A stretch of 64,000 nt of DNA, taken from the NCBI GenBank assembly GCA_965653565.1, contig CBFHAI010000020.1, positions 9,861-73,860 of the forward strand. The letters run 5' to 3'. The DNA comes from JALCLA01 sp965653565. GTDB lineage: Bacteria > Pseudomonadota > Gammaproteobacteria > Xanthomonadales > Xanthomonadaceae. The position numbers and the translations under genes were made by a program. Shown here one piece after another: positions 33,151-41,401 of the stretch. Positions within the stretch are counted from its first letter, which is position 1. Each line of letters opens with the position of its first letter. The notes under the pieces are model-generated. The model was given only the letters and a program-made list of their open reading frames with translations, did no database searches and had not been told where the DNA came from.

Positions 33151-34515
33151 TCACTCCTGTGCCGCGGTGGCGTCGGCGGAGGCGCGCAACACGCCCACGG
33201 TGCGGTTCGATGCGCGGAAAACCTTGGCGGCGATGGCTTTCAATTTCGCGGCATCGATGTTTTCGAACCGCGTCGGTGCGGCGAACAGTTTGTCGTAATC
33301 GCCGTGGAAGATTTCGAACGTGCCGAGCGCCTGCGCCTTGCCGGAAATCGTGGTCAAACTGCGCCAGAAACCGGCCAGTTCCTGATTGCGCGCTTTGGCA
33401 ATTTCAGCGTCGCTGAAGCCGTCCTTCACCACGTTCGCGAGTTCTTCGTCGATCAGCGATTCCACTTTCGCGACGTCGCCGCCGGGCGGCAGCACCGCGT
33501 AGATCAGCACCAGGCCCGGATCGAAACCGGTATCGGCCATCGTGCCGATCGACACGGCGGCCTGCTCGGTTTCGACCACGCGCTGATGCAGGCGCGAGGA
33601 CTCGCCTTCGCCGAGCGCGCCGATCAGCAGCTCGAGCGCGACAGTTTCCGGATCGGCCTCCGGCCCGACGTGCCAGGCCATCATCACCATCGGCGCCTGC
33701 ACGCCTTGCTTTTCGAGCACGAGGCGGCGTTCGCCCTGCTGTTCGGGTTCGATCGTGGTGACGGGATCGGGCGCGGGTTGCCGCGGAATCTTGCCGAAGC
33801 GTTCTTCGATGCGCGCGAACACATCGTCGGCCGCGACGTCGCCGACCACGAACATGGTCGCGTTGTTCGGCGCGTAATAAGTCTTGTAGAAGGATTTCAG
33901 ATCGTCCATCGACCATTTCTCGATGTCCGACGGCCAGCCGATCACCGGGAACTGGTACGGATGCGCGACGAAAGCCGTCGCACGCATCTGTTCGTACAGC
34001 GCGCCAAGATTGTTGTTGTCGACCGAGGAACGGCGTTCGCTGTAGACCACGCCGCGTTCGCTCTCGACCACGTCTTTATCGAAGGCCAGGTTCGCCATGC
34101 GATCGGCTTCGAGGTCGAGCACCACGTCGAGCGCGTCTTTCGGGAACCAGTCCTGATACACGGTGACGTCGTTCGAGGTGTAGGCGTTGTTGGCGCCGCC
34201 GTTGGCTTCCATCACGCGATCGAACTCGCCCGGCGCGCGCGTCGAGGTGCCGTTGAACATCATGTGTTCGAAGTAATGCGCGATGCCGGTGATGCCCGGA
34301 TATTCGTTGCGGCCACCGGCACGGAACCAGGTGTAGAGCGCGACATTCGGGATGTCGTGGTCGGGCCACACGACGATTTTCAGGCCGTTGGCGAGGGTGC
34401 GCGTGGCGATGGCGTCGGCGCCGGGTACGGCGGTTTTTTGCGCGGCGTCCTGGGCCGCGGCAGGCAATGCCAGCGCCAGGCCGAACAGCGCCGGTGCGAG
34501 TACTCGAAGTTTCAT
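33151..34515 (-). CDS. M16 family zinc peptidase, catalytic subunit
   Basis: The 454-residue protein carries the inverted zinc motif HYFEH (His80, Glu83, His84) and a downstream Glu (Glu153 or Glu160 in ESERGVVYSE) as third ligand. Residues 1-22 are a signal peptide (ends AAAQ), placing it in the periplasm. It is the first gene of a two-gene M16 operon. Peptidases of this type degrade short peptides, but the physiological substrate is unknown. Confidence 0.92.
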   Translation of the reverse strand: MKLRVLAPALFGLALALPAAAQDAAQKTAVPGADAIATRTLANGLKIVVWPDHDIPNVALYTWFRAGGRNEYPGITGIAHYFEHMMFNGTSTRAPGEFDRVMEANGGANNAYTSNDVTVYQDWFPKDALDVVLDLEADRMANLAFDKDVVESERGVVYSERRSSVDNNNLGALYEQMRATAFVAHPYQFPVIGWPSDIEKWSMDDLKSFYKTYYAPNNATMFVVGDVAADDVFARIEERFGKIPRQPAPDPVTTIEPEQQGERRLVLEKQGVQAPMVMMAWHVGPEADPETVALELLIGALGEGESSRLHQRVVETEQAAVSIGTMADTGFDPGLVLIYAVLPPGGDVAKVESLIDEELANVVKDGFSDAEIAKARNQELAGFWRSLTTISGKAQALGTFEIFHGDYDKLFAAPTRFENIDAAKLKAIAAKVFRASNRTVGVLRASADATAAQE

Positions 34516-34602
34516 GCGCGGCTCCGTGAAGCGAAGCCTCGGTTTATAGGCTACCGACCGCCGCGCGGCAAATGCGCAAAGTCGTGCGGGACGAAACCGT
34601 CG

Positions 34603-35061
34603 TCAGAGCAGGCCGCGATCGAGCAGCCAGGCGCGCGCATCGTCGGCGTCGCGTTCGAACCAGGCCTGCGTGCTGCCGAGGCGGAAGGTGTAGCCCCAGG
34701 CATCCATGTCGCGCATCAGGCGCGCCGAGCCCACGCCTGGCAGCTGCTCGGCGAGCACGATCTGCAGATAGCAGCAGGCGTCTTCTTCGGTCACCGAATC
34801 GGTGGCGTCGGTGTGCACCGCGGCGCGCCGCTCGGGCGGCAGCACGATGAGGTGACAGGCTTCGTGCAGCAGCGAATGCACCGGCGTATCGGCGCGCGCG
34901 TGCACGGTGTGGCCGATGATGCCGGCTTCGGTGTCGCCCCAGTAACTGCCGGGAATCGGCGCGCCGTCGGGCACCGCGGAAAATTCGAGGCCATGCGCGG
35001 CGAGCAGGGCCTCGATCGCCGTGCGCGGAATGTCGCGCACGCGCAGAACCTCGCCGCTCAT
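34603..35061 (-). CDS. hypothetical protein with HEXXH motif
   Basis: The 152-residue protein contains HEACH at 66-70 within SLLHEACHLI, a zincin-type HEXXH, with a further His at 62 and a Glu-rich segment (TEEDACCYLQIVLAE) after it. It lacks a signal peptide. I do not recognise a named family. A small cytosolic metal-dependent hydrolase is the simplest reading, but metal binding is inferred. It lies between the M16 genes and minE on the same strand, 14 bases from the minE stop. Confidence 0.65.
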   Translation of the reverse strand: MSGEVLRVRDIPRTAIEALLAAHGLEFSAVPDGAPIPGSYWGDTEAGIIGHTVHARADTPVHSLLHEACHLIVLPPERRAAVHTDATDSVTEEDACCYLQIVLAEQLPGVGSARLMRDMDAWGYTFRLGSTQAWFERDADDARAWLLDRGLL

Positions 35062-35075
35062 CGCAACGGTGCGCG

Positions 35076-35357
35076 CTAGGCGCGGGCGATCGCTGCGCGG
35101 CCGTCGTCCTTTTCGGGCAGCGACACCGAGATATCCAGCACCTCGTGATCGCCGTCCTTCACCAGATCGACTTTCACCGCATCGATGTCGACGTTGACGT
35201 ATTTGCGGATCACATCGAGCAGTTCGCGGCGCAGCAGCGGCAGGTAATCGGGACCGCCGCGCGCGCTGCGTTCCTGCGAAACGATGATGCGCAGGCGCTC
35301 CTTCGCGATGTGGGCGGTGTTCTTCGGTCGCACGCGCAGGAAGTCGAAGATTCCCAT
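35076..35357 (-). CDS. minE: cell division topological factor MinE
   Basis: The 93-residue protein has the membrane-targeting start MGIFDFLR, the MinD-contact helix ERLRIIVSQERS and the C-terminal dimerisation domain (YLPLLRRELLDVIRKYV). MinE drives MinCD oscillation so that the Z ring forms at midcell. The ATG at 35357 is four bases from the minD stop. Upstream in-frame codons lie within minD and are not used. Confidence 0.95.
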   Translation of the reverse strand: MGIFDFLRVRPKNTAHIAKERLRIIVSQERSARGGPDYLPLLRRELLDVIRKYVNVDIDAVKVDLVKDGDHEVLDISVSLPEKDDGRAAIARA

Positions 35358-35361
35358 CGGG

Positions 35362-36171
35362 CTAGCCTCCGAATAAGCGCGAGAAGATGCCTTTCTTCTC
35401 GACCAGGGTGAAGCGCAGCGGACGACTGTCGCCGAGCAGGCGCGCGACGGCATCCTCGTAGGCCTGGCCGGCCTCCGATTCCTCGTCCAGGATCACCGGC
35501 ACGCCCTGGTTGGAGGCCTGCAGCACGACGGTGGATTCGGGGATCACGCCGAGCACTTCGAGGCCGAGGATTTCCTGCACGTCGGCGATCGACAGCATGT
35601 CGCCGTCGAGCACGCGCTTGGGGCTGTAGCGGGTGAGCAGCAGATGTTCCTTGACGCGCTCGCCCTGTTCGGCGCGCCGCGTCTTGCTGGCGAGCAGGCC
35701 CAGGATGCGATCGGAATCGCGCACCGACGACACTTCCGGATTCACCACGACGACCGCCTGGTCGGCGAAATACATCGCCAAAAAAGCGCCTTTTTCGATG
35801 CCGGCCGGCGAATCGCAGACGACGTAGTCGAAACCGTCTTCGCGCAACTCGTTGAGCACTTTCTCGACGCCTTCCTTGGTCAGCGCATCCTTGTCGCGCG
35901 TCTGCGAGGCGGCCAGCACGTGCAGCGTGTCGAAACGCTTGTCCTTGATCAGCGCCTGCTTGAGCGTGCATTCGCCCTGGATGACGTTGACGAAGTCGTA
36001 AACCACGCGCCGCTCGCAACCCATGATGAGATCGAGATTGCGCAGGCCCACGTCGAAATCGATGACCGCGACCTTCTTGCCGCGCTTGGCCAGGCCCGAG
36101 GCGAGGCTGGCGCTCGTGGTGGTCTTGCCGACGCCGCCCTTGCCGGACGTCACTACGATTACTTCAGCCAC
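35362..36171 (-). CDS. minD: septum-site determining ATPase MinD
   Basis: The 269-residue ATPase has the deviant Walker A KGGVGKTT (11-18), the switch-region VICDSPAG-like YVVCDSPAGIE and the C-terminal amphipathic helix KKGIFSRLFGG that inserts in the inner membrane. It recruits MinC and is released by MinE. The gene order is minC-minD-minE, with a 185-base repeat-rich spacer separating it from minC. Confidence 0.96.
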   Translation of the reverse strand: MAEVIVVTSGKGGVGKTTTSASLASGLAKRGKKVAVIDFDVGLRNLDLIMGCERRVVYDFVNVIQGECTLKQALIKDKRFDTLHVLAASQTRDKDALTKEGVEKVLNELREDGFDYVVCDSPAGIEKGAFLAMYFADQAVVVVNPEVSSVRDSDRILGLLASKTRRAEQGERVKEHLLLTRYSPKRVLDGDMLSIADVQEILGLEVLGVIPESTVVLQASNQGVPVILDEESEAGQAYEDAVARLLGDSRPLRFTLVEKKGIFSRLFGG

Positions 36172-36218
36172 ATGTATCTCCTGCGTTATGCGTTGGGCGC
36201 GCCGGTTGGCGCTGCCTG

Positions 36219-36356
36219 GGGAATCGGGAGTCGGGAATCGGGATTAGAGCAAAGCCGGTTTTTCCGGTCTCCCGATTCGCGATTCCCGCCTTGAAACCAA
36301 GACCAGGGCAAAGCCGGCTTTCTCCCGACTCCCCATTCCCGATTCCCGGCTCTCAA
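36219..36356. repeat. repeat cluster in the minC-minD spacer
   Basis: The spacer contains gggaatcgggagtcgggaat-type units on one side and their complements (tcccgactccccattcccga) on the other, with caaagccgg(t/c)tt(t/t) repeated at about 36251 and 36311. It can fold into long imperfect hairpins. Sequences of this kind recur between genes in xanthomonad genomes. Here they interrupt an operon whose products act together. Confidence 0.65.
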
Positions 36357-37136
36357 TCAATCCATCACCGAAAACTTGATCTGCTCACCCTCGAGCCAAA
36401 CCTGCACGGCCTTGCCGCTCAGCTCCTTCGGAATGTCTTCGAGCACTTTGTAGTGCCCCGCGATCGCCACCAGTTCGGCGTGGAATTCGCGGCAGAAGAT
36501 GCGCGCCTTGACGTCGCCCTGGGCGCCGGCCAGGGCGCGGCCGCGCAGCGCACCGTACACGTGGATCGAGCCGTCGGCGATCACTTCCGCGCCGGCGCCG
36601 ACGGTGGCGAGCACGGTGAGGTCGCGCGCCTGGGCGTAGAGCTGCTGGCCCGAGCGCACCGGCGTCGATTGCATCAGGCCGGGCGAGGTGCGCGGCGCGG
36701 CGATCGGTTCGGGCGCGGCGGGTGCCGCGGCGGGTTCGGATTTTTTCGGCGGCGGCGCGGGCGTTTCGATCGCAACGGGCGTTTCGCTCGTCGATTCGTA
36801 CTGCGCGCGGAATTTCGCCAGCAGCGGCAGGCCCAGTTCCACCGACAAGGTTTCGATCGCCGAGGTGCCGTAGGCGAGCGCGACCGGCAGCACGCCGGCG
36901 CCGCGCAGGCCGTCGAGCAACTGGCGCGCGGTGGCGGCGTCGGGCGTCTTGCTCAAGGCGCCGAAGTCGACCACCACGGCGGCGCGTGCGAACAGTTTCG
37001 GGGCGCGTTCGACGCGTTCGCGCATTTCGGCGATCAGGCGTTCGACATCGAGCGTGCGCACGCGCAGATTCGCGATGCCGACCTGTCCGATCTTCAGTTC
37101 ACCGGCCTGTTCGAAGCCGGGAAGGGCCGCCGCCAT
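36357..37136 (-). CDS. minC: septum formation inhibitor MinC
   Basis: The 259-residue protein has the N-terminal FtsZ-inhibiting domain (about 10-105), an Ala/Pro-rich linker (about 118-150) and the C-terminal beta-helix dimerisation and MinD-binding domain (SGQQLYAQARDLTVLATVGA, then GSIHVYGALRGRALAG). It blocks FtsZ assembly away from midcell. The start is four bases after the stop of the GNAT gene, so both are probably co-transcribed. Confidence 0.94.
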   Translation of the reverse strand: MAAALPGFEQAGELKIGQVGIANLRVRTLDVERLIAEMRERVERAPKLFARAAVVVDFGALSKTPDAATARQLLDGLRGAGVLPVALAYGTSAIETLSVELGLPLLAKFRAQYESTSETPVAIETPAPPPKKSEPAAAPAAPEPIAAPRTSPGLMQSTPVRSGQQLYAQARDLTVLATVGAGAEVIADGSIHVYGALRGRALAGAQGDVKARIFCREFHAELVAIAGHYKVLEDIPKELSGKAVQVWLEGEQIKFSVMD

Positions 37137-37140
37137 GCGC

Positions 37141-37746
37141 TCAGGTGCCCGTGGCGAGTTGCGGCGCGCGCGCGCCCAGGGTGCGCGGCTTGAGCCAGGG
37201 CACATCGGGAAGCGAACCGCCGTTGGCGAGATAAGTCGCCTCGACCCACGGGAAACTGAGCAATTCCTTGCTCAACAGCGAGACGCGCAATTTGGTTTCC
37301 GGCATCACCTGCTGCCCGGCTTCGAGGAAGCCGTAGGTGCCGTGGAACAGCACCGCCACGTCGTTGCGCGGTTCGAGGAATACTTCGCAGGCCAGCTTCG
37401 GTGCGCGCACTTCGGCGAAGCTCTGCACATCGGCGTAGAACACCCGGCCCAGGCCGGCGCCGCGGCGCGAGCTGGCCACCACCACGCGGTCGATGTAGAT
37501 GAACGACTCGAAGCGCTCGCGGAACCACAGGAAATTGCTGCTGGCGTACGGCGCGCGCTGATCGAACGCGATCAGGAAGCCGGCCAGATGGCCGTCGACT
37601 TCGGCGACGCGGAAATAGGTGGCGTGATCGAAGAAGAAGCGCGCTTTGGCCGCATCCAGCGGCAGGATCGTGGGGCCGGCGGCATTGTTCAACGCAAGAA
37701 CCGAATCCAGCTCGTGCTCTCGCACGTCGCGGATAGAAATCGACAT
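37141..37746 (-). CDS. GNAT family acetyltransferase
   Basis: The 201-residue protein begins with a typical GNAT start (MSISIRDVREHELDSVLALN) and has the acetyl-CoA motif V(88-90)ASSRRGAGLGRVFY. The central EVDGHLAGFLIAFD strand pair also fits. The acceptor substrate is unknown. It heads the minCDE cluster, spaced four bases from minC, an association worth noting but not one that proves a division role. Confidence 0.85.
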   Translation of the reverse strand: MSISIRDVREHELDSVLALNNAAGPTILPLDAAKARFFFDHATYFRVAEVDGHLAGFLIAFDQRAPYASSNFLWFRERFESFIYIDRVVVASSRRGAGLGRVFYADVQSFAEVRAPKLACEVFLEPRNDVAVLFHGTYGFLEAGQQVMPETKLRVSLLSKELLSFPWVEATYLANGGSLPDVPWLKPRTLGARAPQLATGT

Positions 37747-38196
37747 TCCCGTCTCCGTGGGGTTCTGGCGGGCGACCGGCGACCGGTCCCGGAATGGGCC
37801 GAATTATCGCATGAAGGTGCGGGCCGGGTGGATTAGGAAAGGGTTAACCCCGGGGGTGGCTCGCTGGCAGCCGCTGGCGCCGGCGTGCGAGCTGCGCGGC
37901 GCAGCCGGGATGCGATGAGCGCCCGCGATCGCACGAAGCACCCGTCTGCGCGAGCCTGCTTGCAACGAGGCGGGCTATATTTTTCCCATGCGAAACCCGA
38001 TCCAGCTCTCACTCTTCGGCGCCGCGGCTTTACTCACATTGCTGCAAACGTTTACATTCCGACGCCTCTCACGCGCGCGAGCGCAGGTGCTCGAAATGAC
38101 CAACGCAGGGCGCCCCGAAACCGCTTTCGGACCGGGATTCATCACGGTCGATGCGCGCATGTGCGGCACGGCGCGCGGTTGTCGCGGAGCGCAGCA
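37747..38196. other. divergent intergenic region with LacI-type operator
   Basis: This 450-base stretch separates the minus-strand GNAT gene from the plus-strand glycoside hydrolase gene. It holds one LacI-family operator (38043-38056). The coding frame of the downstream gene stays open upstream to 37885, but that part has no signal peptide at its start and reads as noise. I see no other gene here. Confidence 0.7.
38043..38056. promoter_or_regulatory. LacI-family operator upstream of the glycosidase gene
   Basis: tgcaaacgtttaca fits the palindromic consensus of LacI/GalR regulators (central CG, AAACGTTT core). It lies 141 bases before the ATG of the large glycosidase gene. A 14-mer differing at one position, tggaaacgtttaca, precedes the GH1 gene at 42793. 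Confidence 0.75.
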
Positions 38197-41100
38197 ATGA
38201 TTCGCCCGGCGTGCTGCGTCGGCCTGCTTGCGCTGGCTTCGATGTCGATGGCCGCCGCCGCCGACAACGCGCGTGTGCTCGACAACTTCGACGACGCCAG
38301 CCCGTGGCAGGCCGCGGCGTCGGATCAGGTGTCGGCCACGCTGCGCCAGATGGACGGCAAGCAGGGCCGCGCGCTGTGCCTGGACTACGACTTCAACGGC
38401 GTCTCCGGCCACGCCGCCTTGCGCCGCGAATTGCCGATCGAGTTTCCGGCCAACTACCAGTTCGATTTCGACGTGCTCGGCGCCGGCCGCGCCAACCAGT
38501 TCGAATTCAAGCTGATCGATGCGAGCGGCGAAAACGTCTGGTGGGTGTCGCGGCCGAAGACGATTTTTCCGTCCGAATGGACGACGACGCGCTACAAGGC
38601 GCGCCACATCTCGCCGGCCTGGGGTCCGCTGCCGGACAAGACGCTGCGCCGCACGCAGTTCATCGAATTCACCGTGTACGCCAATGAAGGCGGCGGCGGT
38701 TCGCTCTGCGTCGATGAGCTGACGTTCGCCGAACTGCCGGTGCCGCCCGCCGTGTGGCCCGCGCCGAAAGTGGTCGCCTCGTCCGGCGCGGCGCCGCAGA
38801 ATCTCGCGGCGAGCAATGCCAGCGCGCCGTGGCGTTCGGAAAAAACCGGTGAACAGACGCTCGTGTTCGACTTCGGCGCGCCGCGTGAAATCGGCGGGCT
38901 GGTGCTCGACTGGCTGCCGCGCGAGCACGCGCACAGCTACGACATCGAATTGTCGCAGGACGGCAAGACCTGGCTCAGCGCGCGCCGCGTCGAGCGCGGC
39001 AACGGCGGCACCGATTTCATTCTGCTCGGCGAAGTCGAGTCGCGTTACCTGCGCCTGGCGATGCACGAAGGCCCCGGCGAACGCTACGGCTTGTTGCGCA
39101 TGGACGTGCGCAATATCGCCTTCGGCGGCAGCGCGAATACCTTCTTCGAGGCGATCGCGCTGCGCGAAGGCGCGGCGCTTTATCCGCGCGGTTTCAGCGG
39201 CCAGCAGACCTACTGGACGCTGGTCGGCATCGATGGCGGCGCCGACAGTGGCTTGATCTCGGAAGACGGCGCGCTGGAAGTCGGTCGCGGCGGATTTTCG
39301 CTGCAGCCCTTCGTCGTGGATGGCTGCGGCAGCGATGCGCCGGCCACGCTCGGCTGGAACGATGTCGACATCACGCAGAGCCTGCCCGAGGGCTATCTGC
39401 CGATGCCTGCCGTGCATTGGAAACGCAGCGCGGCGGGTTGCGACTGGTCGCTCGATATCGACGCCTTCGCGCAGGGTACGCGCGAGGATTCGCGCCTGCT
39501 GGCGCGCTACACGCTGCGCAACGACAGCGAACAGCCGCGCGATCTCACGCTGGCGCTGGCGGTACAGCCCTTTCAGGTCAATCCGCCGGTGCAATTCCTC
39601 ACCACGCCGGGCGGCGTGAGTCCGATCCATGCCTTGCAGATCGGCGAGAACGGCGTCAGCGTCGATGGCGACGCGCGCGTGTTCACGCTCGATCGCCCGA
39701 CCCAGGCCTTCGTCACGCCGTTCGAGGCCGGCATGGCGCCGTCGCATCTGGCCGCTGCGGCTTTGCCGGCGGATGTCGAAGTGAACGACGCTTCGGGTTT
39801 CGCGTCGGGCGCGCTGCTTTATCGCATGGCGCTGGCGCCCGACGAACAGCGCAGCGTCGCGCTGGAAATTCCGCTCGCCGGCGCGCAGGCGATTGCGAAG
39901 AAAGAGGGCGCGGCCTGGGTGCAGCAGCAGCGCGAAGCCGTCGCGCTGCAATGGCACAAGGAGCTCGACCGCGTGCAGTTGCTCGTGCCCGCCTCGGAGA
40001 AAGCGCTGGCCGACACGCTGCGCACCGCGCTGGCACATATCCTGATCAATCGCGATGGCGTGCAGATCCGCCCCGGCACGCGCTCGTATGCGCGCTCGTG
40101 GATCCGCGACGGCGCGATGACCTCCGAAGCGCTGCTGCGACTGGGTCGCGACGATGCCGCGACAGCCTTCCTCGAGTGGTACGCGCCGTTCCAGTTCGGC
40201 AATGGCAAGGTGCCGTGCTGCGTCGACACGCGCGGTGCCGATCCGGTGCCGGAAAACGACAGTCACGGCGAGTTGATCTTCCTCGCCACCGAAGTGGTGC
40301 GTTACACCGGCGATCTGGTGCTGGCGAAGAAATTCTGGCCGCACGTCGACAAGGCGACGCGCTACCTGGACACGCTGCGCGCAAGCGAGCGCACGCCGGA
40401 AAACCAGGGCAGCGAACGCTTCGGCCTGTTGCCGCCGTCGATCAGCCACGAAGGCTATTCGGCCAAGCCGGCCTATTCGCACTGGGATAATTTCTGGGGC
40501 CTGATCGGCTACAAGAATGCGGTGCTGCTGGCGCAGATGCTGGGCCAGGCCAACGATGCCGCGCGCCTGGCGATCGAACGCGATGCCTTCCGTGCCGACA
40601 TCCTCGCGTCGTTGCAGGCGAGCGCGAAAAAGCATGGCATCGCCTACCTCCCCGGTGCCGCCGATCTCGGCGATTTCGATGCCACGTCGACCACGATCGC
40701 GCTGTCGCCGGGCAACGAACTGGCGCACTTGCCGCGCGAAATGTTGCTTGCGACCTTCGAGCGCTACTGGACCGATTTCGTCGCGCGCCGCGACGGCAAG
40801 CGCGAATCGAAGGACTACACGCCGTACGAATGGCGCAACGTATCGGCCTTCGTGCGGCTGGGCTGGCGCGAGCGCGCGCACGAGGCGATCGATTTCTTCT
40901 TCGCCGATCGCCGTCCGCAGGCCTGGAACCAGTGGGCGGAAGTGGTCGGCAAACTCGAACGCGAACCGCGTTTCATCGGCGACATGCCGCACGGCTGGGT
41001 GGCGTCGGATTTCATCCGCAGCGCGCTCGATCTGTTCGCCTACGAACGCAGCGAAGATCGCAGCCTGGTGCTGGCCGCCGGCGTGCCGTCCGATTGGCTG

Positions 41101-41352
41101 GACGGCGAGGGCACCGGCATCCGCGGTTTGCGCACGCCGTACGGAATATTGAATTACACGCTGCGGCGCGAAGGCGGTCGCGTGTTGGTGAAGATCGACG
41201 AAGGCCTGCGGCTGCCGTCGGGCGGGCTGGCGATTGCGTGGCCGCTGGAAAAACCGCCGCGCATCCCGTCGAAATGGCGCAAGAAAGTCGAATGGATCGA
41301 CGGCGAGCTGCGTATCAAGGAAGCGCCGATCGAGTTCGAAGTGCGGCTCTGA
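38197..41352 (+). CDS. secreted multidomain glycoside hydrolase-like protein
   Basis: The 1,051-residue protein has a signal peptide (1-23, ends AAAADN), a carbohydrate-binding-like beta-sandwich (about 25-185), an F5/8C discoidin-like domain (about 195-310), a second beta-rich region and a C-terminal (alpha/alpha)6-barrel (about 590-1030). The barrel shows SYARSWIRDGAMTSEALLR and VPENDSHGELIFLATEVVRY, as in glycogen-debranching and GH15/GH63-type enzymes. It probably hydrolyses an alpha-linked glycan, but linkage and substrate are unknown. A LacI-type operator precedes it, and a GH1 glucosidase with the same operator is convergent. The ATG at 38197 is chosen because it gives the signal peptide. 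Confidence 0.78.
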   Translation: MIRPACCVGLLALASMSMAAAADNARVLDNFDDASPWQAAASDQVSATLRQMDGKQGRALCLDYDFNGVSGHAALRRELPIEFPANYQFDFDVLGAGRANQFEFKLIDASGENVWWVSRPKTIFPSEWTTTRYKARHISPAWGPLPDKTLRRTQFIEFTVYANEGGGGSLCVDELTFAELPVPPAVWPAPKVVASSGAAPQNLAASNASAPWRSEKTGEQTLVFDFGAPREIGGLVLDWLPREHAHSYDIELSQDGKTWLSARRVERGNGGTDFILLGEVESRYLRLAMHEGPGERYGLLRMDVRNIAFGGSANTFFEAIALREGAALYPRGFSGQQTYWTLVGIDGGADSGLISEDGALEVGRGGFSLQPFVVDGCGSDAPATLGWNDVDITQSLPEGYLPMPAVHWKRSAAGCDWSLDIDAFAQGTREDSRLLARYTLRNDSEQPRDLTLALAVQPFQVNPPVQFLTTPGGVSPIHALQIGENGVSVDGDARVFTLDRPTQAFVTPFEAGMAPSHLAAAALPADVEVNDASGFASGALLYRMALAPDEQRSVALEIPLAGAQAIAKKEGAAWVQQQREAVALQWHKELDRVQLLVPASEKALADTLRTALAHILINRDGVQIRPGTRSYARSWIRDGAMTSEALLRLGRDDAATAFLEWYAPFQFGNGKVPCCVDTRGADPVPENDSHGELIFLATEVVRYTGDLVLAKKFWPHVDKATRYLDTLRASERTPENQGSERFGLLPPSISHEGYSAKPAYSHWDNFWGLIGYKNAVLLAQMLGQANDAARLAIERDAFRADILASLQASAKKHGIAYLPGAADLGDFDATSTTIALSPGNELAHLPREMLLATFERYWTDFVARRDGKRESKDYTPYEWRNVSAFVRLGWRERAHEAIDFFFADRRPQAWNQWAEVVGKLEREPRFIGDMPHGWVASDFIRSALDLFAYERSEDRSLVLAAGVPSDWLDGEGTGIRGLRTPYGILNYTLRREGGRVLVKIDEGLRLPSGGLAIAWPLEKPPRIPSKWRKKVEWIDGELRIKEAPIEFEVRL

Positions 41353-41388
41353 GCAAGGCGCATCCGAAACCGCTTCGGATGCGCTTGC
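41353..41388. terminator. shared hairpin between convergent genes
   Basis: GCAAGGCGCATCCGAA and TTCGGATGCGCTTGC pair with one bulged base. It sits directly after the stop of the large glycosidase and 13 bases from the GH1 stop. There is no T-run, but the position suggests a bidirectional terminator. Confidence 0.55.
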
Positions 41389-41401
41389 CGATCACCTGCA
41401 C

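Noticed and set aside
37885..38196. Upstream in-frame extension of the large glycosidase
   Set aside because: The extension puts the evident signal peptide in the middle of the protein and covers the LacI operator.
37975..40992. 1,005-codon open frame antisense to the large glycosidase
   Set aside because: High GC at third positions of the real gene keeps the opposite strand open. The composition is Arg-rich and no motif is seen.
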